Of a DNA stretch of 33,172 bases, positions 1-7,053 are shown one piece after another. The position numbers and the translations under genes were made by a program. The stretch comes from a virus. The first letter of the stretch is position 1. Each line of letters starts with the position of its first letter. The stretch spans positions 1 to 33,172 of the IMG/VR virus record IMGVR_UViG_3300013233_000432, one strand, 5' to 3'. A model generated the notes under the pieces. It ran no database searches. It saw nothing but the letters and a program-made list of their open reading frames with translations, and was not told the origin of the DNA.

Positions 1-5
1 GTGAA

Positions 6-752
6 TTACTTTGAGCATGGAAGGACGTTGCTTTGCCCCTTATTCCTCGGCCTCTTGTTGGCAGCCTGCTCCTTTGGCGTGGCCCACCGACAGTTGCCTG
101 GCTCGTAGTTCCCATTCACGTCAATCCGGTCGATCGTCTTGCCGGGCGGCCGCTCGCCCATGTCCTCGAAGAAGGCCGCGAATGATTTGCTCCACCGCTC
201 GCAGACCTTGATGCCGCGTCCGCCGTAACGGGGATAGGCCTGGTGCTTCTCGTAACTACACCGCTTCCTCATGGAGATCCAGGTCCCGTAGGTCGGCGAT
301 CCGTTGCCCGGCCCGCGAACGTGACTCTGATTCAGCGATTTGCCGGGTGGTCTCTTCCTCGATTCCGGCGGCTTCTTGCACCCGCATGGCGCTGGGCTTC
401 CCACCCCGGTCACCCACGCCTTCCCTGAACACCAGGGGCAGCAGCAGAGATACCGCCACCGGTTCGTGGCCAGCCTCTCGCGGGCCATGACCACCCCCGC
501 CTTGACCTTCTCGCCCAAGGCCGCAGCGGCGCCGCAACCGCAATCACTTCGGCGGCTGGCGCTTGCCAGGATGGTCCTGCGGACCTCCAGAACCCGGCCG
601 CAGTCGCATTGGCAGATCACCCAGCGGAAGGCGCGGAACGGGCCGCCCCGGCGCCCCGAGTCTCCAAGGACGGTCAGCCGCCCGAAGGTGCGGCCGGTCC
701 AGCTCTCGCGACTCCTCCCGCCCCTCGGGGGACGCGACGATCGCAGAGCCAT
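6..752 (-). CDS. HNH/AP2-type phage endonuclease (homing-endonuclease-like)
   Basis: The protein is about 248 aa from the ATG at 752; a GTG at 791 that overlaps the upstream stop (GTGA) is an alternative start. The N-terminal part holds the [11 protein letters not shown] motif followed by Cys clusters (CQCDCG, CGCG, CCCPWC, CGC), which look like zinc ribbons. The C-terminal part has the pattern usual in phage HNH/AP2 proteins: [44 protein letters not shown] and KEQAANKR. Family members nick or cut DNA and are often mobile, and HNH proteins next to terminase genes can assist packaging. If the window ends join, this gene sits directly upstream of the terminase small subunit, which would suit that role. 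Family assignment is firm; cleavage role is inferred. Confidence 0.85.
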   Translation of the reverse strand: MALRSSRPPRGGRSRESWTGRTFGRLTVLGDSGRRGGPFRAFRWVICQCDCGRVLEVRRTILASASRRSDCGCGAAAALGEKVKAGVVMARERLATNRWRYLCCCPWCSGKAWVTGVGSPAPCGCKKPPESRKRPPGKSLNQSHVRGPGNGSPTYGTWISMRKRCSYEKHQAYPRYGGRGIKVCERWSKSFAAFFEDMGERPPGKTIDRIDVNGNYEPGNCRWATPKEQAANKRPRNKGQSNVLPCSK

Positions 753-787
753 CAGCGCAGGCCATCCCTTCTTGGGCCCCCTCACCC

Positions 788-1009
788 TCACCCCTCCGCC
801 CCCGCGTTCGCCGCCCGCTCTGCCGCCTCGACGACCTCCCTCCGCTCCAGCTCCTTGATCTCGCGCAGCAGCGCCTCGCACATCGCAATCATCTTCGCGC
901 GGTCCAGCTCCTCCTCCAGCGTGACCGTCACCCGGCGGCCGATCATGCGCAGCCCCAAGCCGTGGACCAGCGCGCTGAGGCTGACCTCCTTCGTGAGCCG
1001 GAGCTTCAC
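788..1009 (-). CDS. Hypothetical protein, 73 aa, helical C-terminus
   Basis: The start is a GTG at 1009 that overlaps the TGA of the upstream gene by 4 bp (GTGA). I do not recognise the family. The sequence after about residue 30 ([22 protein letters not shown] to the end) is rich in Glu, Arg and Ala and is probably one long helix or coiled coil. The tight overlap with its neighbours places it in the leftward replication/packaging operon and supports it being translated. Confidence 0.6.
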   Translation of the reverse strand: MKLRLTKEVSLSALVHGLGLRMIGRRVTVTLEEELDRAKMIAMCEALLREIKELERREVVEAAERAANAGAEG

Positions 1010-1602
1010 GACAGGGCTCCCTTTACTTTCCAGATGTCTCGCATATCTTGCGCGATGAAGTCGGCCACTGTGGTTCTCGGAGCGCGGTCCAGGAGTGCCA
1101 GCGCGACCTCGCAGTAGCAGGACCGGGCCAACAGACCGCCCTTTCCTTTCCTGGTCTCGGGAAGCTCCCTGATGCCATAGACGAGCACTCTGTCGTCATC
1201 CTCGATCCTTTCCGGCCCGCCGTCCGGTGCCGGGGAGAAAGAGCGAGCCAAGAAGAACTCGTCCCAATCCGGCAGCCGTTCCGCGAGCAGCGGGGGAAGC
1301 CAGTCGTATTCGTCGAGGCGGATCACTCCTTCGCCCACAGCCCCGGCGTCGGCGTCGCGGTTGAGGCTGGCGAGGAATCGGTTATGCGACCTCACCAGCT
1401 CGAATTCCGCAATCTTGGCAGCGTGCTGGACGCCGATCGCTTTCATCAGGCGCAACGAAATACAGGTAAATGCCTGGAACTCCTGGAGCACCCCGCTCAC
1501 GCCGCAGACCTCGGGACCGCAGCTCGCTGCGATCTCCCACGACGGGAGCAGCTCCTGGACCGCAGCCTGAAGATCCTCGGCAATCTTGGTGGAGGCGATC
1601 AC
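1006..1602 (-). CDS. Hypothetical protein, 198 aa
   Basis: The start is taken as the GTG at 1602, because it overlaps the TGA of the upstream gene by 4 bp as its neighbours do. The frame stays open further upstream, but there it would run antiparallel in frame over the upstream gene. No family is recognised. The protein is acidic and aromatic in its second half ([22 protein letters not shown]) and has a few Cys residues without a clear metal-binding spacing. It lies directly after the gpZ/gp10-like gene, so a morphogenesis role is possible but not shown. Confidence 0.6.
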   Translation of the reverse strand: MIASTKIAEDLQAAVQELLPSWEIAASCGPEVCGVSGVLQEFQAFTCISLRLMKAIGVQHAAKIAEFELVRSHNRFLASLNRDADAGAVGEGVIRLDEYDWLPPLLAERLPDWDEFFLARSFSPAPDGGPERIEDDDRVLVYGIRELPETRKGKGGLLARSCYCEVALALLDRAPRTTVADFIAQDMRDIWKVKGALS

Positions 1603-2225
1603 TTCGCCGACCTCACCGCGTCCTTCATCGCCGCGTCGAACCGAGGCCCGAACTGCCGATCCGCCACGATCTGCCCGGCGCGTCGGAAGGGGATGCGCCG
1701 GGTGCGGTAGGCCACACTCGGCTTGAACGCCACGAGCATCTTGAGCCCGGGGCGCTTCTTGCCCCCCGTCCGCAGCCAGATGCCGAGATCGCCGGAGCGT
1801 CCCGCCCGCCCGATGAAAGCCTTCTTCCGCTCGGCCGCTGAGAGCTTCCGGGTGCCTCCACGCCGCGGCATGTTGCCGTAGCGGTTGAGGCGGAGGTTGT
1901 GCGTCGGCACCGGGATACCAGCGCCCTTCGGCGTCCGGGTGCCGCCCTCGATCTGGTAGCGGAGGTAGCGCTCCTGGATTTCCTGGACGTAGACCGAGGC
2001 GACCTGCTTGGTCTTCGTCGCTCGCTTGACGCGGAAGGCGCGCTTCGTGAACGGCGTCGGGCGGTCCAGCCAGCGGGGGAGGCGCTCCGCCAGGTGATTG
2101 CGGACATCCCACGCGGTCTTCGTCAAAGCCTTCGCCGTCGCGAACGGGAGCTGCTTGCGCTCGAGGTCCGACAGGTGGCGGGTGAGGCGCTCCAGGTCCT
2201 GCTCGATGCTGATCTCGATGACCAT
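1599..2225 (-). CDS. gpZ / HK97-gp10-like minor tail or neck protein (tentative)
   Basis: The protein is 208 aa with an ATG at 2225 that overlaps the upstream stop (TGATG). It is very basic. The N-terminus (EQDLERLTRHLSDLERKQLP followed by ATAKALTKTAWDVRNHL) resembles the opening helices of lambda minor tail protein Z and HK97 gp10-like proteins, which have an amphipathic helix, then an A-x-A-L-x-x-T/A helix, then a long basic beta-rich part. Its length is close to that of lambda gpZ (192 aa). Against this, it lies in the replication arm, about 15 kb of transcript ahead of the other tail genes. I am fairly sure it is a real gene and only moderately sure of the family. Confidence 0.5.
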   Translation of the reverse strand: MVIEISIEQDLERLTRHLSDLERKQLPFATAKALTKTAWDVRNHLAERLPRWLDRPTPFTKRAFRVKRATKTKQVASVYVQEIQERYLRYQIEGGTRTPKGAGIPVPTHNLRLNRYGNMPRRGGTRKLSAAERKKAFIGRAGRSGDLGIWLRTGGKKRPGLKMLVAFKPSVAYRTRRIPFRRAGQIVADRQFGPRFDAAMKDAVRSAK

Positions 2226-2479
2226 CACCACTCCTCCGGGATGAGGCTGCCGCCATGTTTCCAGACGAAACGCCATCGGCTGATCCCGGTGTCGCGGAAC
2301 AGGGCGCAAGCCTTCTCCCGAATCTCCCGAATCCGGCCGCTGCTATTCAGCCGATCGAAATCCTCGGCCTCCAGGAGGATCTCACCGAAAGTCGGACGAC
2401 AGGAGACTAGCTGCCTCTCCTCCGTCCAACACGGCGTGGGCGAAACGGCGAGCGGAATGATGATGGTCGGCCGCGTCAT
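2225..2479 (-). CDS. Hypothetical protein, 84 aa
   Basis: The ATG at 2479 overlaps the TGA of the initiator gene by 4 bp (ATGA), and the stop overlaps the next start (TGATG). No family is recognised. It has an N-terminal hydrophobic stretch (TIIIPLAV) and a C-terminal Trp-rich segment (RWRFVWKHGG). Its place directly after the replication initiator is where lambda-like phages carry the helicase loader, but at 84 aa with no Walker motif it cannot be a DnaC-type or P-type loader by sequence. Confidence 0.6.
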   Translation of the reverse strand: MTRPTIIIPLAVSPTPCWTEERQLVSCRPTFGEILLEAEDFDRLNSSGRIREIREKACALFRDTGISRWRFVWKHGGSLIPEEW

Positions 2480-3897
2480 GCCGCATCCTCCTCGAAATAA
2501 TCCAGGCCCTGGTTCTGGAGTGCCTGCCTGTGATCCTGCCGAACAGCTCGCTGGACCTCCAGCAGCTTCTCGTCCTCTGGCCCTCGTGGCTTGTCGTGAC
2601 GCGCCCTGTCCGTCCGGGCTCGCTCGGCGGCCTCCTCCGCCTTCATCCGCTCGGCCTGGATCGTGGCCAGGTGGTCGCCCGGGTCCTCGTGAAAGATCCT
2701 GGCGAGCACGGAGCGGCACTCGTCCTCCTCCAGCAGCTCCCGGGTGGGCTCCGGGAGATCGGGCGCAGCCTCCAGCTCCTCGACGAGGGCGGCGCCCAAG
2801 GCCTGGAGATCGGCGTCGGCCTGCTCTGCCTTGGCCTTGGCCTCCTGCTCGCGGGCGTAGGAGATCTCCATGGCTTGCCACTTCACCCGCCCGGCCTCGT
2901 CGCCCTTGAGGATGGCCTGGTGGAGCTGGCGGAGCTTGCCGTCCTTCTTCGTCGGCCGCTTCCCCTGCCGGCCGTAGAGGTCCAGCATCGAGTAGAGGTA
3001 AGCCGGGGGGTCCTTGGCGATGGCCGCCTGGCGACACCAGCAGTCCACGGACTCGACGGGCCAGCCGCGGTCGAGGTAGGCGCGGAGGATCTGTGCGGTC
3101 TTGGCCTTCCGGTAGCTCGCGGTCAGCCACTCGCGGTGACCGGTCTCCGGGTCGGGCTCGGAGAACTGGAGCCATCGGGGGGTCTGGAGAACGGCATCGA
3201 CGGCCGTGGCGAGGTCGAAGCCTGGCCCGGTGCCGGGTGGCGGAGGGACGGGAGGCAAGACGGGAGGAGGGCTCGGGGCTTCGGCTCGGGGCTTCTCCGG
3301 TCCGGGTTCAGCGGAGCTGAAATTCACATCTCCGGGAGAGGCTGGAGCGGGGGGAGGCTCGGGCGGGTGAGGGGGGCTGGGAGGAGATGTGGATTCTTCA
3401 ATTGGATTCTTCCCATTGAATACTTCAGAGGGGTCAGTTGACCCCTGGTAGTAGGGGTCAGTTGACCCCTGGTGGGGGGGTCGGTTGACCCCTGGTCCAG
3501 CATAGGGGGGGTCAGTTGACCCCTGGTTGGCCGGAATCCCGCGCCGTTCCTGGGCAGGGGGGGGGTCAGTTGACCCCTGGTAGACCACGAAGGAGGGGTC
3601 AGTTGACCCCTGGTGTGCGAGTTCGCTCGAAATCGCCCAGACCACCACCCCGCGGCCGGTCTTGCGTCCTGTCTTGGCGACCACCCCTGCTTTCTCGAGA
3701 TCGAGGAGCCGTCGGCCGACCTGCCGCAGATCCACCCCGGACTCCTCCGAGATCCGTCGCCGCGAGGGCCAAGCCTCCCCTTCCACGTTGCGGCGGGAGA
3801 GGAGGGCGAGATAGACGAGGACGCCATCGAGGGTGACGCCGCGGGCCTTCAGGTCGCGAACGAGATCCAGGCTCATCCAGGCGCGGCGCTCAGACAC
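2476..3897 (-). CDS. Phage replication initiator (lambda O-like layout, winged-helix N-terminus)
   Basis: The protein is 473 aa with a GTG start at 3897 that overlaps the upstream gene by 8 bp. Residues 1-92 form a helix-turn-helix/winged-helix domain of the kind found in phage replication proteins: MSLDLVRDLKARG, GVLVYLALLSRRN, WPSRRRISEESGVDLRQVGRRLLDLEKAGVV. Residues 95-160 are the translation of six origin iterons (QGSTDP in five copies, PGVNRP in the third). A Pro-rich linker follows (about 170-215), then a C-terminal part with a long charged helical region. The order of DNA-binding domain, origin inside the gene, linker and C-terminal domain is that of lambda O, which binds its iterons and recruits a helicase loader. 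No loader is visible nearby. The sequence family of the C-terminus is not recognised. Confidence 0.8.
   Translation of the reverse strand: MSERRAWMSLDLVRDLKARGVTLDGVLVYLALLSRRNVEGEAWPSRRRISEESGVDLRQVGRRLLDLEKAGVVAKTGRKTGRGVVVWAISSELAHQGSTDPSFVVYQGSTDPPPAQERRGIPANQGSTDPPYAGPGVNRPPHQGSTDPYYQGSTDPSEVFNGKNPIEESTSPPSPPHPPEPPPAPASPGDVNFSSAEPGPEKPRAEAPSPPPVLPPVPPPPGTGPGFDLATAVDAVLQTPRWLQFSEPDPETGHREWLTASYRKAKTAQILRAYLDRGWPVESVDCWCRQAAIAKDPPAYLYSMLDLYGRQGKRPTKKDGKLRQLHQAILKGDEAGRVKWQAMEISYAREQEAKAKAEQADADLQALGAALVEELEAAPDLPEPTRELLEEDECRSVLARIFHEDPGDHLATIQAERMKAEEAAERARTDRARHDKPRGPEDEKLLEVQRAVRQDHRQALQNQGLDYFEEDAA
3391..3429. other. AT-rich stretch beside the iterons, candidate DNA unwinding element
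   Basis: In a strongly GC-rich genome this stretch next to the first iteron is mostly A and T (ggattcttcaattggattct and following). It lies inside the initiator gene on the C-terminal side of the iterons. In lambda the easily melted region also borders the iterons within gene O. The role is inferred from position and composition. Confidence 0.5.
3430..3613 (+). repeat. Six palindromic iterons, probable replication origin
   Basis: Six copies of GGGGTCAGTTGACCCCTGG lie in the same orientation at 3430-3448, 3454-3472, 3477-3495, 3508-3526, 3562-3580 and 3595-3613. Five are identical; the third has GGGGTCGG. The first 16 bp are a perfect inverted repeat (GGGGTCA, GT, TGACCCC), so each copy can bind a dimer. 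Copies 3, 4 and 5 are preceded by runs of extra G (seven to nine G in a row). The array is inside the initiator gene, between its DNA-binding domain and its C-terminal part, as in lambda ori. Function as the origin is inferred. Confidence 0.8.
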
Positions 3898-4270
3898 AGC
3901 TCCCCTCCCCGTCCTCTCCCTGCTTCTCGGAGGCCAGCGCGTGCTCGAGCTCCTCCAGCAGCCTCCGGCGCTGGCCTTCCTCCCCGGGTGGCACGATCGA
4001 CCACATGGGAGGCTTCCAGCTCATCCGCGAGATCAGCTCCCGCCCTTCGAGGTGGTCGAGGATTCCCCCGAGGAGGCCGGGCGAGAGAGCCAAGAGGTCG
4101 GCGAAGCGGTCGAGGTTGTGGATCTCAACGATCTCCGCGATCTGGTCGGCGAACTCCCACAGCGCCTGATGGACGATGCCCGCGTGATAGCGGCGGATGA
4201 CCTCCTCCCGCTTGGCGACCAGCAGCCGCAGGTGGCCGGGGAGGCGGTCGCGGATGGGGTTACGCTTCAT
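3890..4270 (-). CDS. Hypothetical protein, 126 aa
   Basis: The ATG at 4270 overlaps the upstream TGA by 4 bp. No family is recognised. The sequence is mostly helical (REEVIRRYHAGIVHQALWEFADQIAEIVEIHNL) with a central segment, LLALSPGLLGGILDHLEGRELI, that could be a winged-helix-like fold. It lies between a small possible winged-helix protein and the replication initiator, so a role in replication control is possible. Confidence 0.65.
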   Translation of the reverse strand: MKRNPIRDRLPGHLRLLVAKREEVIRRYHAGIVHQALWEFADQIAEIVEIHNLDRFADLLALSPGLLGGILDHLEGRELISRMSWKPPMWSIVPPGEEGQRRRLLEELEHALASEKQGEDGEGSCV

Positions 4271-4578
4271 GCTTCGATTTCCGGCTGGAAGAGGGTGACG
4301 GCGTAGCGGTGGGTTCCTTTGACCCGCCGGAAGTCGATGAGCTTCGCATTGCGGAGTTGACGGAGCATGAGTATCACAGTATTGCTGGACAGTCGAATCG
4401 AGGGGCCGAAAGTAGAAGGAAGAATTTCCACCGTTTCGCCAGGGGCGAGAGTTTGCCGGAGTTCCAGCAGGGCCAGGATGGCGCCCCTTGTGAGCCTCTT
4501 AGGCTTCCAGATCGAATCAGTCTCCCCCGGGACGATCCAAGGGGCGCACGGGGTCTGCGGCGTGGAGAGAGCAGGCAT
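4267..4578 (-). CDS. Small protein with possible winged helix, first gene of the leftward operon
   Basis: The protein is 103 aa from an ATG at 4578. RGAILALLELRQTLAPGETVEILP, SSNTVILMLRQLRNAKLIDFRRVKGTHRYAV reads as a small winged helix: two helices, a recognition helix and a beta-wing ending in a Tyr/Val strand. It is the first gene leftward from the divergent control region, where phages often encode a regulator or replication accessory. A TTGACC lies 38-43 bp upstream on the minus strand, but the matching -10 is poor. Function is not assigned. Confidence 0.6.
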   Translation of the reverse strand: MPALSTPQTPCAPWIVPGETDSIWKPKRLTRGAILALLELRQTLAPGETVEILPSTFGPSIRLSSNTVILMLRQLRNAKLIDFRRVKGTHRYAVTLFQPEIEA

Positions 4579-4626
4579 GGGCTCACGATGGCGCCGACCT
4601 GGCGCGGGGTCAATAGGTCATGGAGG

Positions 4627-4689
4627 TTTTTTCGCAGAACTTCACCCTCACCTTTTGTCGCCGCGGCCGCACGTTCATTTGCGAAAAAA
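4627..4689. repeat. 10-bp inverted repeat in the divergent control region
   Basis: TTTTTTCGCA at 4627-4636 is the exact reverse complement of TGCGAAAAAA at 4680-4689. The arms are 43 nt apart and lie in the non-coding segment between the two divergent operons, just upstream of the plus-strand -35 box. They could be paired sites for one regulator on opposite faces or strands. A terminator is less likely because of the long loop. Confidence 0.5.
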
Positions 4690-4692
4690 AGA

Positions 4693-4720
4693 TTGAAAAC
4701 CCTATTCACTCGGCTATCGT
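4693..4720 (+). promoter_or_regulatory. Probable early rightward promoter
   Basis: TTGAAA at 4693-4698 matches the -35 consensus in five of six positions. After 16 bp, TATCGT at 4715-4720 matches the -10 in four of six. It lies in the only sizeable gap ahead of the rightward operon and its -10 is covered by a palindrome, so it is well placed to drive and regulate the recombination genes. Confidence 0.55.
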
Positions 4721-4733
4721 GAACGCCGATAGC
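4713..4733. promoter_or_regulatory. 21-bp palindrome over the -10, candidate operator
   Basis: GCTATCG at 4713-4719 and CGATAGC at 4727-4733 are perfect 7-bp inverted arms with a 7-nt spacer (TGAACGC). Half-site spacing and position over the -10 fit a dimeric phage repressor operator. The regulator is unknown; the small HTH protein at 8589-8855 and the possible winged-helix protein at 4267-4578 are candidates. Confidence 0.55.
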
Positions 4734-4772
4734 AAGGACTGGCGACGCGGCTTTTGCTCGCATCCAACCCCC

Positions 4773-4925
4773 ATGACCACTCCCACTCACCACTTTCCCA
4801 CCGCGGAGGCTCGGCGCTTTGCCACCACCGCGCACCCGCTCTCTCCTTCGCAACGCCGCAGCTACACGGCACTTGCGACCATCCTCATCACGACGCTGCT
4901 CCTGGCATGGGCGGTGATGGGATGA
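4773..4925 (+). CDS. Small membrane protein, 50 aa
   Basis: The ATG at 4773 is the only usable start downstream of the early promoter, although no clear ribosome binding site precedes it. The stop overlaps the next ATG (ATGGGATGA region). The first 30 residues are polar and the C-terminus is one hydrophobic segment (TALATILITTLLLAWAVMG), so it is a single-span, tail-anchored-like protein. First genes of phage early operons often encode small host-takeover or exclusion proteins; nothing more specific can be said. Confidence 0.45.
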   Translation: MTTPTHHFPTAEARRFATTAHPLSPSQRRSYTALATILITTLLLAWAVMG

Positions 4926-5200
4926 GCGGATCCACCCCCCTGTTCGAGGCCCTCGCGATGCCCCAGGAGCCCGCGGAACTCATGGCCTACTATCCCGCCC
5001 TTGTCCGGGCGGAGAAGGCAGCTCTAGACCTCCAGGTAGCCTGCCTCCGGATCGCCTCCCTAGGGACGCGTCAGCGGATCGGCGAACTCCTCGTCCAAAT
5101 TCAGACCATTCGGTTTGGGACGGAGAATTGGCTCATGGACGCAGCCGTGCTCCGCAACATCCTCCAGGACCGGGTGGCAGAGGAGGGGGCAGATGACTGA
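4922..5200 (+). CDS. Hypothetical protein, 92 aa
   Basis: The ATG at 4922 overlaps the previous TGA. The end overlaps the ATPase start by 8 bp. It is helical and Leu/Ala rich (YYPALVRAEKAALDLQVACLRIASLG) with no recognised family. Its position ahead of the ATPase and nuclease genes suggests it belongs to the recombination module. Confidence 0.6.
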   Translation: MSGSTPLFEALAMPQEPAELMAYYPALVRAEKAALDLQVACLRIASLGTRQRIGELLVQIQTIRFGTENWLMDAAVLRNILQDRVAEEGADD

Positions 5201-6587
5201 TTCCACCCCTCCCCCCCTCACCGTTGTCGCCCTCCAGGCGTCGAACTTCAAGCGCCTTCGCGCCGTCCAACTTGCCCCGAGCCCGACCGGCCTGGTCGAG
5301 GTCCGAGGCCGCAACGGGGAGGGGAAATCCTCCCTCCTCGATGCGCTGGCCGCGGCCCTCGGGGGCAAGCGGTCCTGCCCGTCCCAGCCCATCCACAGCG
5401 GGGAGGATGCCGCGGAGGTCGTCGCCGACCTGGGGGGCCTTGTCGTCCGCCGGCGGTGGACGGACCCCGCAGATCCGCAGAAGTCCTATCTCACGGTGGA
5501 GAACGGAGAAGGGGCGCGCTACCCCTCGCCTCAAGCCCTCCTGGATGGGCTCGTCGGGCGCTTCGCCGACCCGGTGCGGTTCCTCGGGCTGCCAGAGCAG
5601 GAGCAGATCCGGGAGGTGCTCCAGATGGTTGACCTCGGGGTCGATCTCCCGGCCTCGCGGAAGCAGGAGGCTGAGCTGGCCGCCAGGCGTAAGGCGCTGC
5701 GATCCGCGACCGAATCCCTGGAGGCCCGACTGGATGGCCTCCTCGAGGAGGCGGTGGACCAGAGCGGCGACCTGGTGGACGAGAAGCAGGCCGACGCAGC
5801 CCGGCAGCTCCTCGCGCAGGATGACGAGGCGAGACAGCGCCACGAGGCCGCAATCCAGCGCGCCAGGGCAGCCGAGGCCGAGGAGACGCACCTCAACTCC
5901 GCGTGGGACATGGCCACCGGCGAGGTCCAGCGGATCACCCAGGAGATTGATCGACTCCAGGCGCAGCTGGAGACCGCGCGCCAGAAGGCCAACGAGATCC
6001 ACGGCAAGATCCAAGAGGCCGAGAAGGCCACCCAGGCAGCCCTGACCGCCGTGGATGCGATCCAGCCCAGGCTCGCCGACGAGGCGCGCGAGGAACTCAA
6101 CGCGGTGATCGAGCGAGCGAAGAGCCAGGAGCAGATCCGCGCCCAGCAGGCCGCCATCGAGGCTCGGGGGAAGGAAGTCCAGGATCAGCTCGCCGCATCC
6201 CGCGAGGAGCTGGAGCAGACCCAGCAGGCGATCGAGGAGGTCCGTCAGCAGCGCAAGGACGCGCTCGCTGCGATCCAGTTCCCGGTTGACGGCATGGCCT
6301 TCGACGGCTCCCAGATCCTCCTCAACGGCGTGCCATTCTCGCAAGCCTCGCAAGCCGAACGCTTGTCCGCGAGCGCGGAGCTTGCCATGGCCCAGTCTCC
6401 GCGCATCCGGGTCATGTTCGCCCGGGACGGCAGCCTCCTCGACGAGGCCCACAAGGCCCAGCTCGCCGAGATCGTGGAGCGCCACGGCTGGCAGCTCTGG
6501 CTGGAGGTCGTGGATGACCAGGCCGAAGGGCCGGGAGTCTTCATCGAGGACGGCACCGCGATCACCGCAGAAACTGTGAAGGAATGA
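5193..6587 (+). CDS. SMC/RecF-like ATPase of phage recombination module
   Basis: The protein is 464 aa from ATG 5193. It opens with a RecF/Rad50-type head: LQASNFKRLRAVQL, then the Walker A GRNGEGKS at residues 39-46. Residues 165-385 are a Glu/Ala/Gln/Arg-rich coiled coil. The C-terminal head has VPFSQASQAERLSASAELAMAQ, which stands where the ABC signature lies, and IRVMFARDGSLLDEAHKAQL as a degenerate Walker B/D-loop. It is shorter than SbcC/Rad50 and resembles the compact ATPases phages encode beside RecE/RecT. It probably handles DNA ends together with the exonuclease at 7050. Family is clear; substrate is inferred. Confidence 0.85.
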   Translation: MTDSTPPPLTVVALQASNFKRLRAVQLAPSPTGLVEVRGRNGEGKSSLLDALAAALGGKRSCPSQPIHSGEDAAEVVADLGGLVVRRRWTDPADPQKSYLTVENGEGARYPSPQALLDGLVGRFADPVRFLGLPEQEQIREVLQMVDLGVDLPASRKQEAELAARRKALRSATESLEARLDGLLEEAVDQSGDLVDEKQADAARQLLAQDDEARQRHEAAIQRARAAEAEETHLNSAWDMATGEVQRITQEIDRLQAQLETARQKANEIHGKIQEAEKATQAALTAVDAIQPRLADEAREELNAVIERAKSQEQIRAQQAAIEARGKEVQDQLAASREELEQTQQAIEEVRQQRKDALAAIQFPVDGMAFDGSQILLNGVPFSQASQAERLSASAELAMAQSPRIRVMFARDGSLLDEAHKAQLAEIVERHGWQLWLEVVDDQAEGPGVFIEDGTAITAETVKE

Positions 6588-6793
6588 AGAAGCAAACCAA
6601 GAAGATACTCTCTCTGACCCGGCGCGGCTGGGTCTCCCCGATGGCCGCTCTCCGCGAGGCCGGGTGTATGCGGCTCGGCGCTCGAATCTACGAGCTGCGC
6701 GAGATGGGCCACGAGTTCGAGACGCGGTGGCGGCGGCTGCGGAACGGGAAGCTTGTGAAGGAGTTCCGGCTGCGGAAGTCGGTGAGCGCATGA
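6584..6793 (+). CDS. Small helix-turn-helix protein, 69 aa
   Basis: The start overlaps the ATPase stop (ATGA). After a basic N-terminus, RGWVSPMAALREAGCMRLGARIYELREMGHEFETRW matches the pattern of the short phage helix-turn-helix domain in which a conserved 'RL..RI..LR..GH.I' recognition helix and wing follow a first helix. The C-terminal beta-strands end in a basic tail. It probably binds DNA; whether it is a regulator or a recombination accessory is not known. Confidence 0.7.
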   Translation: MKKQTKKILSLTRRGWVSPMAALREAGCMRLGARIYELREMGHEFETRWRRLRNGKLVKEFRLRKSVSA

Positions 6794-7053
6794 GCCAGCC
6801 CCGAGAGATGGCGAACCACCAGCGGGACTTCTCCGCCTGCGTTTTCTGTGGCCGGAAGATGGCCATGTCGCGGTCTGGGCAGCTCTCCTGCGTCTGCCCG
6901 GATTGGCAGGACTCCTTCGCGCGGAAGCGGAAATACCCGGCCTGGGCCTACGACGCGGCCGTGGAGATCCAGAAGGCGAACCACTACTACTCGCACGACG
7001 CGGCAGCGCGGATGGCGCGGATCATTGGGAAGCACGCGGGGAAGGAAGCATGA
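6790..7053 (+). CDS. Zinc-ribbon-containing hypothetical protein, 87 aa
   Basis: The ATG at 6790 overlaps the upstream TGA by 4 bp. The N-terminal CVFCGRKM and LSCVCPDW give a likely four-Cys zinc ribbon. The rest (AWAYDAAVEIQKANHYYSHDAAARMARII) is helical. No family is recognised. It is coupled to the exonuclease gene (ATGA overlap), so it may bind DNA or the nuclease. Confidence 0.6.
   Translation: MSQPREMANHQRDFSACVFCGRKMAMSRSGQLSCVCPDWQDSFARKRKYPAWAYDAAVEIQKANHYYSHDAAARMARIIGKHAGKEA

Noticed and set aside
2225-2479. Helicase loader (lambda P / DnaC analogue) after the initiator
   Set aside because: Only 84 aa and no Walker motif; position alone is not enough.
2530-3441. 303-aa open frame antisense to the replication initiator
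   Set aside because: Leu/Gly/Val-rich shadow with no motif, and it would leave the GTGA/ATGA-coupled minus-strand operon unexplained.
3430-3613. Repeats with short spacers resembling a CRISPR array
   Set aside because: The repeat is only 19 bp, the gaps are irregular (4 to 35 bp), the copies lie in an open gene and no cas gene is present; iterons explain them.
4374-4853. 159-aa minus-strand frame over the divergent control region
   Set aside because: It would cover the promoter and palindrome, has no ribosome binding site and overlaps a better-supported 103-aa gene in another frame.
5133-6866. 577-aa open frame antisense to the ATPase gene
   Set aside because: Low-complexity Leu/Gly/Arg composition mirroring the sense coiled coil; spans several real genes.
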